DNA of 64,000 nucleotides, taken from contig CM037860.1 of NCBI GenBank assembly GCA_021292105.1, positions 18,556,454 to 18,620,453 on the forward strand, written 5' to 3'. Positions 24,250-36,200 of this stretch are shown here, piece by piece. The DNA is from Anadara kagoshimensis (Eukaryota; Mollusca; Bivalvia; Arcoida; Arcidae). A model generated the notes under the pieces. The model was not told the DNA's origin. It saw only the letters and a list, made by a program, of their open reading frames with translations, and searched no databases. The stretch's first letter is position 1. Each line of letters begins with the position of its first letter. A program made the translations under genes and the position numbers.

Positions 24250-27200
24250 ATGGCAGACAGCGTGACAGAAGCACCGGTTATCAATGCAACTTTGAATGAA
24301 ACTGCAGCCAATGCAACGACTAAAGTACCAGCTACACCCGAGGGAATGGCCATTGCATATGGCAGTTTGGTTTTAATGGCTGTTTTACCGATATTTTTCG
24401 GTGCTTTCCGTTCTGTGAAATACCATAAGGAACAGAAGGTAATGAAACACTGCATGCATATGGACAAGTTACATGTCTTATCATGTTTAGTGAAATGTAT
24501 GATCGCAATTTACTTTAAGAGTTTCAGATCAGTAGTTTTGGGTTGCCAGTAAAATTTCAAAAAGTGTTGAAGAGCCACATGTCATGGTTCGCAGATTTTG
24601 GCTAACATGATACATGGTGTGCTCTTCAAAATGTAATTCCTAAAATGTTTTTGTGTCAATAATAATTTGAATTAATGAAATATATAGATCATTAAATATT
24701 TTTAAGAAGTTGTCTCAAGTTCCCAGATTTCATATGTGGTAAGTGAAATCTACAGGCAGCATATGTTAGTCTTCAAAACTTCCTGTTCTGCTGTTGAAAT
24801 GTGTGATATTAATAATTATTATTGTTACTGTTTTAGTGTTTAATTCATCTGCCGCATAGCACATGTTTTTCAAGCTTTTAGATATGAAAATCAATAGATT
24901 TTTGTATGGTGTATTATACCGTTGTGAGGTATGCATTTTGTCGTAATTTAAAATGAACATACCATCTCGGGCAGAAAATAAAAAACTTTTTAGAATCCTT
25001 ACTGGGATTCACTGTAGAACCAGACAACCAGAAATATAAATGGTACGGTAACAAGAACTGAATTGTGCATGTATGACAATTCTGACAATCACAGAAACTA
25101 CCAAAAAACTACAACAGCTGTAAACAAACAATTTACAGGAGTAGTTTCCACTTGTTAAAGCGATTGACCAAGGATAAATGGGAAAAACCAGGGAAGATTT
25201 GCATTTTATTTTCTGACTGAGATGGTATGTACTTTGGTGTACATTAATTACCACAAAATGCATACATTACGACAGTATATGCCATGATACAAAATTTTCA
25301 TATCTAAAAGTTTGAAAAGCATGTGCTATTAGTATGATGCTGCACAGGAATTAAACAGTTGTATTTGTGCGATTTATTGCTGTCATCGGTTATGAGGGTG
25401 ATCTGACCGAAATTGAATGAATAATGTTGGTTTCTATTTGAAAAAAGACAAATTATGTGTCTCTATATTCAATGAAAATAATAGATCCACACAAATGATA
25501 TATGTTACATCAATATAGACTACTGTTTAATGTCCAGCACAGCACTAGTTTATCAAGCTTTCAGATATGAAAGTCAATAAGTTTTATTTTTATCATGGCA
25601 TATATGCCATTGTGATGTATGCATTTTGTTGTATTTAATGAAAACCAGAGTATTATTCACTTCGATCAGAAAATAAAATGCAAAGCTTTTAAAAATCATG
25701 GATATAAACATTTGCATGATATATTTTCAAGCACTTTTGTTCATTTTTGTGTTTGTACAAGAAAGATTTGGCTAACATTATATCGGATTATAAACAGTGT
25801 CATAATATTAATAGTGAGCTATAGTTTAAGCATGATCAAGAACTCAATCATTTCAAGAAACTCAACATACCAATGACATGAAGTTTACAATGTTGATATT
25901 CTATAGGCTTCCTCATGATAATGACATAACACTCAACATAAGTTCTCAACATCTCTTACTATTCCAGCCCAGAATAATCTGTCCCTGAGTAGACCTACCA
26001 GGATGTCCTACACCTGTAACACTTCTGTAATATAACGTGTTGGTACAACAAGTTGATCTTTGACAATTCCATCTATCATAACTTGACAAATAAGTACACC
26101 ATTACTTAGGTAATTAGTAATTGAGATTTTTTATTTCAACAGGAATCTGGAGAAAAACCAGAAACTATGTCCAGTAAAGATGCTGCAATGTTTCCAATCA
26201 TAGCTAGTGGCACATTATTTGGTATATATTTGGTGTTCCAGGTAAGTTTAACACCATAGTTTTTAAATGGCTAAGTGGACTTGAGGTTCAAAATTTAGGA
26301 TAGTCTACCAGCCTAAGACCTGTAACTTTTCAGTTAGATATTTAATTAACATTTCCAAACTTTTCTTATATATTTTTAAGGAAAACATTAAAATGGAATT
26401 TAGTCTAATTATAGATACATGTATTATTAAGTTGTCTTAAGTACTGTGCTTATGGATCAGTTTCTTTTAGTGCCTCCTTTCAAATTCGGATCGGAGTGCT
26501 AACCCTGGGCAGATCCTAGTATTAGAACGTTTGTCAGTAAGCTTGGCAAAGGTTGTTTTTTTCTCTATATTTTTTAGTTTCCTGTTCCATTTTATAACTG
26601 ACTTTCTTGATGTATGTGAAAATGATCTTGACTAGTGCAAAGCCAACTAGCTTAGTTCTTATAGATTATTTTAAAATAGTATTGTTATTGTATTATATAG
26701 CAGCAAAAGAAGTCATTGTCAATTTAATAAATAATTCTTTTTATCATTTTATCATGTCTAAATTACAATTACAGAGAAAATACTCTCACACACACACACA
26801 CAGATCTATATATAAGTATTTTTAGAGTATTTTTATGTTTTGCATATTTTGTTTCATTTCAGATATTCTCAAAGGAGTACATCAATCTACTTCTGACTGT
26901 GTATTTCTTCTTTTTGGGTGTATTGGCTCTTTCACACATAGCCAGGTAAGCGTTGCATATTGATTTAAATTCAGTAATTTCCCTTAAAGCACCCTCAACA
27001 GAAATTCTTTATAAATTTATGATGATTTTAAAAGTAATGTATAAATATGGTAATGAACATACTCTATTGTGTTACGTCTCAAAATAAATGGTTATATGGA
27101 AAAAAATAAAATAGTCTTTAGAGCTTAAAAACACGAACATTCATGAGTTAAGATCTTTCATTCATATTGAGGCAGTCAGTTTATGGATGATGGAGGAAAC

Positions 27201-30200
27201 TAGAGTGCCTGGAGAAAACTGCTGACCTTCGGCAGGTGAACTGACAAATCTCACACTAGGATCTGTCCAGAGTGGAATTTGAACCTAGGCAGCGAGAGAT
27301 GCTGAGACCAGAAAGCACACACTTTAGACCACTTGGCCAACTAGGCCCCTCAATCTATGGTTTAGGTATAGATTACATAATTCAATAAAATGTCTACTCT
27401 GTTTTATTCACAGCCCAATCTTATCCAAGTTTATACCAGAGTCATTTCCAAATATGGAATATCATCTGATATTTACACAAGGAAAGAAAGAGAAAAAAGA
27501 AGGTATAGTGTATTTATAGATTTAATTAGAATGTATCCTACCAGCCTTGACAACAAGGGTATTAAAAGGGTTTATATTGCTCATCTTAAGATTGTAACAG
27601 TATGACAATATGACAAAATAAATCGGTCATTTTAAATGTTGTGGGTATGTAATTAAATCCTTAGATGAAGTTTAAGCAAACATTTTCCTTTCTTTCGTTT
27701 TGGGAGTTTTCAAGCCATGGCTTTAATTTGTTAACTGTTTTAATGTTGATTATGACATCATACATTTTACATAAGGGAGATAACTGTGTTATTAAAAGGT
27801 AGGTTATTCAAAGCTCATCTTGTGCCTCTGTAAAATCTTGACTTGGGTATTATTTTACTTTAGAATGGCACATTTTCAGCTCACCTGACCGAAGGTCATG
27901 TGAGCTTATGGCATAGCACAGCGTGTGTGTGTGCGTGTGTGCGTCGTTAACACCTATTTTCGACTTCTCCTCTGAAACTACTGGACAGTTTCTAATGAAA
28001 CTTTGTCAGAAGTATATATGGGCCGGTGCAATTCAGATTTGTTCGTGGCGTTGCCATGGCTACCATAACTAGGTCAAGGTGACCTAGGGGTGCAAAAATC
28101 TTAAAAAATCTTCTTCTCCGAAAGTACTGATTGGAGAAAAAATCTGATGTGATATTTGGCTTCTCTAGGGTCTTAAGCCTATAGTTTGTTCATTTTGTAA
28201 AATTCGGATAAAAAATAGGTTACGCGTTTTCGCGTTTAATTTTGAAAAAATCGTAAAATAGCTTCAAATTGTTATAAGTTGACTATTTGACCAGATAATG
28301 ACATGGGGTTTTCAGTTTTGACATCTTCTTGTTAGTATCTTCAAAATGAGGTCAAGGTCAATTGTGAAGGTCGTGACCTAATTTTTTTTACCTCTGATTA
28401 TAATTATTATCTCGAAAACTATAATTTTTTTGTATAGGCATGTATATTAGAATGTTGTAGGTATTGATACAACGATCATTTTGATGTATAGAAAAAGGTC
28501 ATGGGTTCAAAGGTCAAGGTCACAGATGCGAAACAATACCGGAATGGTTAATTATCTCGAAAACTATAAACTTTTTGTATAGGCATATATATTAGAATGT
28601 TGTAGGTATTGATACAACAATCATTTTGATGTAAAGAAAAAGGTCATGAGTTCAAAGGTCAAGGTCACAGATGCGAAACAATACTGAAATGGTTAATTAT
28701 CTTGAAAACTATAAACATTTTGTATAGGCATGTATATTAGAATGTTGTAGGTATTGATACAACGATCATTTTGATGTATAGAAAAAGGTCATGGGTTCAA
28801 AGGTCAAGGTCACAGATGCGAAACAATACCGAAATGGTTAATTATCTCGAAAACTATAAACTTTTTGTATAGGCATGTATATTAGAATGTTGTAGGTATT
28901 GATACAACGATCATTTTAAAGTATAGAAAAAGGTCATGGGTTCAAAGGTCAAGGTCACAGATGTGAAACAATACCGAAATGTTTAATTATCTCGAAAATT
29001 ATAAACTTTTTGTATAGGCATGTATATTAGAATGTTGTAGGTATTGATACAACGATCATTTTGATGTATAGAAAAAGGTCATGGTTCAAAGGTCAAGGTC
29101 ACAGATGCGAAACAATACTGAAATGGTTAATTATCTCGAAAACTATAAACATTTTGTATAGGCATGTATATTAGAATGTTGTAGGTATTGATACAACGAT
29201 CATTTTGATGTATAGAAAAAGGTCATGGCTTCAAAGGTCAAGGTCACAGATGTGAAACAATACCGGAATGGTTAATTATCTCGAAAACTATAAACTTTTT
29301 GTATAGGCATATATATTAGAATGTTGTAGGTATTGATACAACGATCATTTTGATGTAAAGAAAAAGGTCATGAGTTCAAAGGTCAAGGTCACAGATGCGA
29401 AACAATACTGAAATGGTTAATTATCTTGAAAACTATAAACATTTTGTATAGGCATGTATATTAGAATGTTGTAGGTATTGATACAACGATCATTTTGATG
29501 TATAGAAAAAGGTCATGGGTTCAAAGGTCAAGGTCACAGATGCGAAACAATACCGAAATGGTTAGTTATCTCGAAAACTAAAAACTTTTTGTATAGGCAT
29601 GTATATTAGAATGTTGTAGGTATTGATACAACGATCATTTTGATGTATAGAAAAAGGTCATGGTTCAAAGGTCAAGGTCACAGATGCGAAACAATACCGG
29701 AATGGTTAATTATCTCGAAAACTATAAACTTTTTGTATAGGCATATATATTAGAATGTTGTAGGTATTGATACAACGATCATTTTGATGTAAAGAAAAAG
29801 GTCATGAGTTCAAAGGTCAAGGTCACAGATGCAAAATAATACTGAAATGGTTAATTATCTCGAAAACTATAAACATTTTGTATAGGCATGTATATTAGAA
29901 TGTTGTAGGTATTGATACAACAATCATTTTGATGTATAGAAAAAGGTCATGGGTTCAAAGGTCAAGGTCACAGATGCGAAACAATACCGAAATGGTTAAT
30001 TATCTCGAAAACTATAAACTTTTTGTATAGGCATGTATATTAGAATGTTGTAGGTTTTGATACAACGATCATTTTTATGTATAGAAAAAGGTTATGGGTT
30101 CAAAGGTCAAGGTCACAGATGCGAAACAATACCGGAATGGTTAATTATCTCGAAAACTATAAACTTTTTGTATAGGCATATATATTAGAATGTTGTAGGT

Positions 30201-33200
30201 ATTGATACAACGATCATTTTGATGTAAAGAAAAAGGTCATGAGTTCAAAGGTCAAGGTCACAGATGCAAAACAATACTGAAATGGTTAATTATCTCGAAA
30301 ACTATAAACATTTTGTATAGGCATGTATATTAGAATGTTGTAGGTATTGATACAACGATCATTTTGATGTATAGAAAAAGGTCATGGGTTCAAAGGTCAA
30401 GGTCACAGATGCGAAACAATACCGAAATGGTTAATTATCTCGAAAACTATAAACTTTTTGTATAGGCATGTATATTAGAATGTTGTAGGTTTTGATACAA
30501 CGATCATTTTGATGTATAGAAAAAGGTCATGGGTTCAAAGGTCAAGGTCACAGATGTGAAACAATACCGAAATGTTTAATTATCTCGAAAACTATAAACT
30601 TTTTGTATAGGCATGTATATTAGAATGTTGTAGATATTGATACAACAATCATTTTGATGTATAGAAAAGGGTTATGGGTTTAAAGGTCAAGGTCACATAT
30701 GCAAAACAATACCGAAATGTTTAATTATCTCGAAAACTATAAACTTTTTGTAGAGGCATGTATATTAGAATGTTGTAGGTATTGATACAACGGTTATCAT
30801 GATGGGGTTTAGTATTTATGTTTTCTTTAAATCTATCAGCTAGCCATTAGTTATCAGGTGAGCGTATCAGGCCCATGGGCCTCTTGTTATTACAAAGCAT
30901 ATCCAGTCTGTTTGGAATGTTGGTTTATTTAACATACAAGTACCATGTATTTGCAAGTGAAATTTAAAAGACTATAGTCATTTTCAAGACAGTTGATACA
31001 GTAACATAATACTGTTTAGTATAACGACCTATATATTTCATATATAATTATGATGGTATGTAATTGTTAACTTTGTTTCACAGATCTGATGAATTACGAG
31101 TTTGATAGAAAGGACTTGTTATGTTTGGGTGTATGTACGATAGTTGGAGTATGGTATTTAGTCAAAAAGGTAAATAATAGTTATCTATCACCATCAACAT
31201 ATATTTAAGTATTAATTTTATCTCTATACCACTTTTACTCACACACTATGTGGAAGGAATTGAATGGGATGGTGATGTATTAAGCCCAAGTCAAGATTCT
31301 TTCACTCATATTGAGGCAGATTTTGGATCATTGAGGAAACAATATTCCCAAGAAAAAAATCAATGTGCTTTGGCAAGCACACTGGCAAACTATCTTTCGG
31401 ATTGGGAATCAAATCAGTGTGATGAGAAGTGTACTTAACCATAAGCATATGCTTTAGAACCACTCAGTCGCCGCGATGCTCCCTGAAAAGTTTTAGGTTC
31501 AAAACGCTGACTGAGTCTGATCAAGAATCAAAAAAGTTAGTTTATTGTTTAATCTACTTGCATTCTGCAATGTGCAAGTGTCATTTGCAGTTAACACAGT
31601 ATTTCTGCAACATTTCTGGTTATTGTCTTAACATAAGCGACATTTATTTGAACATTCTTTTTGTCTTTAGTCACAGAAATCTGTTATAGTCATATTGATC
31701 TATTTCATCTCATTTGTTACTCAATTTGTATGCTATGTGCTTATTACCCATTTTTACAGTTAGCACTATATATATATCGTCTGAGTTTTACATTGCTTTC
31801 TATTTCAGCATTGGATTGCAAATAATTTGTTTGGTATTGCATTTGCTGTAAATGGTGTAGAGTTACTGTCCTTGAATAGGATTAGTACAGGATGTATACT
31901 TCTAGGTGGACTTTTTATCTACGATATATTTTGGGTTTGTATAAAAAATTTTGACTGAAATATACTTGAGATTCATTTGGAGATAATAACATAGAATTGA
32001 GAATTAAAGCGTATATAGAACCTGCATATGAGGACCAACCATTGGGATCCAAAAGAGTTGGTTTGCTCATTTTCCTAGGAGTTGTAGCCCTTTGAACAGA
32101 AGTGCAAGTTACAAAAGTGTATCCATTGGTGCACATCCTAACTTATGAATTTGCTTGTTGAAAAAATATTTTATATAGCAAACTGGTCTCATTTCATTGA
32201 TAAATTACATACATAATTCATTTCATTGAGACATAGAAATCATGTCGTTGTATTCACTGATATATGTGTTATGATCTCTTCTCCTAGACTATTGTTGATG
32301 CTTGAGCTGAGCATGCACTACAGTAATGCAGTAATGTCTCTTTCTTGTAGTTAAACATACTTCTTTTTATTATTATATATTTATTTTTTTAATTTGGAAA
32401 CAAAACCATGTAGGTTTAAAAAATCTTTTAATACTTACGTTTTGCTGAAGTTGCATTATAATGTATCATATGCGTAGAACTTCATTTATTTCTTTTAACA
32501 AGCATATATTGTTATCTTGCTTTGTAATATTTATTTCATTTCTTTAACATTTTGAGAAAAATCATTGAAAGTTTAATATTTTTTTATTCCAGGTGTTTGG
32601 TACTAATGTGATGGTCACTGTTGCCAAATCATTTGAAGCACCAATCAAATGTAAGTTGAAAAGTAAAATTAGACAGAAAATGGCTTTAGGTATTATCTAT
32701 AAGCCTCAATGTTCCACGTAAAGTAAAATCTGTGAAAACCAAACTCCAAGTTAATTGAATACTTGTATTACAAGAACTTACCTTTTAGGAAATGTTTTAA
32801 TACTGTTTGTTGATTTAACCTCTGTATAATATAAACATAATCTTTTGAAAATAAAAGTGATTGACTGTGGCAGATTCTATTGTATTTATTGAGTTACATC
32901 CCTCCTTTGATATTTAGCTGATGTCTTCATTATGTGTGGTATTTTAACCAGTTTAATATAAAAACCACCTGCTTTAAAAGTCCATTTGAACCTGTAAAGA
33001 AAGAGCACCTGCTTATGAAACCCATTTGAACCTGTTATATAAAAAGCACATGATAATACAACCCAAAGGGTTTTAATCCCTTGCCTAAGTTGCCTTTATA
33101 ATTATAGTTGTATTATTTGATCATTTATATAAAGGTCACCTGCTTAGAATAAACTAGTAAGTAGAATGTCAATACTATCTCTTCCTGAAACATGATGTAC

Positions 33201-36200
33201 ATTTACATGTCATAGTTCATAGTAGCCACTTCTAAGATGTTTTGTTTGTAGACAGGTAATGTTTTATGGTAATGTCATTAATTTTGATTTTATTTTTGTA
33301 GTGGTATTCCCACAAGATCTACTAGAGAAAGGTTTAGCAGCTAATAACTTTGCCATGCTTGGTTTAGGAGATATAGTTATACCAGGCATATTTATAGCTC
33401 TTCTTCTTAGATTTGATTTGAGGTGAGTACTTTTTAGTTTCCTGTCATGTAGACTTTACTTTTTCTAGTTTTGAAATGTTTGAAGATACCAGTTAATTAT
33501 TACATGTTACAGATAACAATTTTTGTTATGGTATGAATATCTTTTTTTAACCAGAGTTTGGTTATGATTATGATTATGTTCATGCATTGTATTATACATA
33601 TATATAACCTTTAGTATTGTATTATACATGTATATAACAGACTTTAGCATTGTAATGTCATTCAAACACATGTAAACTCTGATTGTGTAAATATATAAAT
33701 GTAATTGTAATATGGGTTTGTAACCCTAAATACATTATGAATAAACAATATATATATCTTTTTAGCTCACCTGAGCCAAAGGCTCAGATGAGCTATTGCA
33801 ATCTATCACCGTCCGTCGTCCGTCGTGCGTCGTCCGTCGTGTGTAAACTTTACATTTTAATCTTCTCCTCCAAAACTACTGGGCCATATTTGATGAAACT
33901 TAGTGATTATCATGCCTGGGTAGCAGCCTTTCAAAATTGTGTTCGGGGTTTGGCCACGCCCAACAAGATGGCCGCTGTTACTAAAAATAGCAAAAAGACA
34001 AAAAAATCTTCTTCTCTGAAACCAAAAGGTGCAGGCAAATTTTGATTGGATATTTGGATTCAGCATACCTGGGAACATTAAAATTGTGTTTTTCATGAAA
34101 ATTAGATGAAAAATAGGTTACACGTTTTTTGCGTAAAATTACATAATTTTTAAAATGAGACATTTATTGTTATAACTTCATAACGGCTGAAGATAATTGT
34201 ATGGAGTTTTCACTGTTGATCTTGTCTTGCAATTTTCTTCCAATTGATGTCAAGGTCGAAGGTCAAGGTCATGTCCCAATATTTGACCTTTGATAAAAAT
34301 TGCTATTTTTTTAACATTTCTCGTGAAAATGGCGTAGGATTTTCAGTTATTTGTAGGTATTAACATGACGATCATTTTGATACATAGATCAGGGTCATGG
34401 ATTCAAAGGTCAAGGTCACAGATGTCCAAGAATACCAAAATAGTTAATTATCTCAAAAACTATAAACTTTTTGTATAGGCATGTATATTGGAATATTGTA
34501 GGTATTGGCCTAACGATAATTTTGATATATAGATAAAGGTCATAGGTTCAAAGGTCAAGGTCATAGACGCGAACGAATACTTAAATGGTTAATTATCTCA
34601 AAAACTATAAACTTTTTGTATAGGCATGTATATTGGAATATTGTAGGTATTGGCCTAATGATCATTTTGATATATGAATGAAGGTCATAGGTTCAAAGGT
34701 CAAGGTCATAGAATTGAACGAATACTTAAATGGTTAATTATCTCAAAAACTAAACTTTTTGTATAGGCATGTATATTGGAATATTGTAGGTATTGGTCTA
34801 ACGATCATTTTGATATATGAATGAAGGTCATAGGTTCAAAGGTCAAGGTCATAGCTGCGAACGAATATTTAAATGGTTAATTATCTCAAAAACTATAAAC
34901 TTTTTGTATAGGCATGTATATTAGAATATTGTAGGCATTTGCACAACAATCATTTTGATATATGAATGAAGTTCATAGGTTCAAAGGTCAAGGTCATAGA
35001 TGCAAACTAATACTTAAATGGTTAATTATCTCAGAAACTATAAACTTTTTGTATAGGCATGTATATTAGAATATTGTAGGTATTGGCCTATCGATCATTT
35101 TGATATATGAATGAAGATCATAGGTTTAAAGGTCAAGGTCATAGAATTGAACGAATACTTAAATGGTTAATTATCTCAAAAACTATAAACTTTTTGTATA
35201 GGCATGTATATTGGAATAAGGTACGTATTGGCCTAACGATCATTTTGATATATGAATGAAGGGCATAGGTTCAAAGGTCAAAGTCATAGACGCGAACGAA
35301 TACTTAAATGGTTAATTATCTCAAAAACTATAAACTTTTTGTATAGGCATGTACATTGGAATATTGTAGGCATTTGCACAACAATCATTTTGATATATGA
35401 ATGAAGGTCATAGGTTTAAAGGTCAAGGTCATAGAATTGAACGAATACTTAAATGGTTAATTATCTCAAAAACTATAAACTCTTTGTATAGGCATGTATA
35501 TTGGAATACTGTAGGTATTGGCCTAATGCACATTTTAATATACAGATGTTTTAGCTGTTTATAAATAATATATTGTAGCTAGACTTTAAATATGTTATAT
35601 ATAGCATACTTATATAATAATATTATAATTAATTTGCAAAAATACTTGCATATTATTGGCCCTTACTGCTGAAAATTTTGATATTCTCTTTTATTAATGT
35701 CATTGACTATTGAACCTATGCATAAGATATGTACTCTTCTTCAGGTGAGCGTTAAGGCCCATGGGCCTCTTGTTTAGAGTTGAAATGCTTGCTTGAATTT
35801 TGATTCAGACAGTAGGAAAATATCTATTGTCATGCAGTATTCCCAAAATGCTTGTTTATTTTTATTTTCTTCTTTCATATACGATGTTATTAAATCATGT
35901 TTATTTTTTGTTTCAGTTTGAAGAAAGATTCAAAGACATATTTCTATGCTAGTTTTGCTGCATATTTTCTAGGCTTGATGTTAACTATTGTAGTCATGCA
36001 TGTATTCAAACATGCTCAAGTAAGTAACACATTTTATAATGATTACATTTAACAAATAATTCTCATTTCCCTGGTCAAATATTGCTCAGACCAAAGTGCA
36101 CATGTGATGAAAAAAATCACATTCGATAGCCAACAAGTGATTTATTCTGTTACATGTACATGACAGTCTGTGCATTATTTTTTGACAATAAGACATGGGT

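Noticed and set aside
24231-24467. 78-codon minus-strand frame over SPP exon 1
   Set aside because: Antisense shadow of a well supported exon.
33683-34045. 120-codon + open frame in SPP intron 8
   Set aside because: It runs across the boundary of a Helitron-like element and encodes no known domain.
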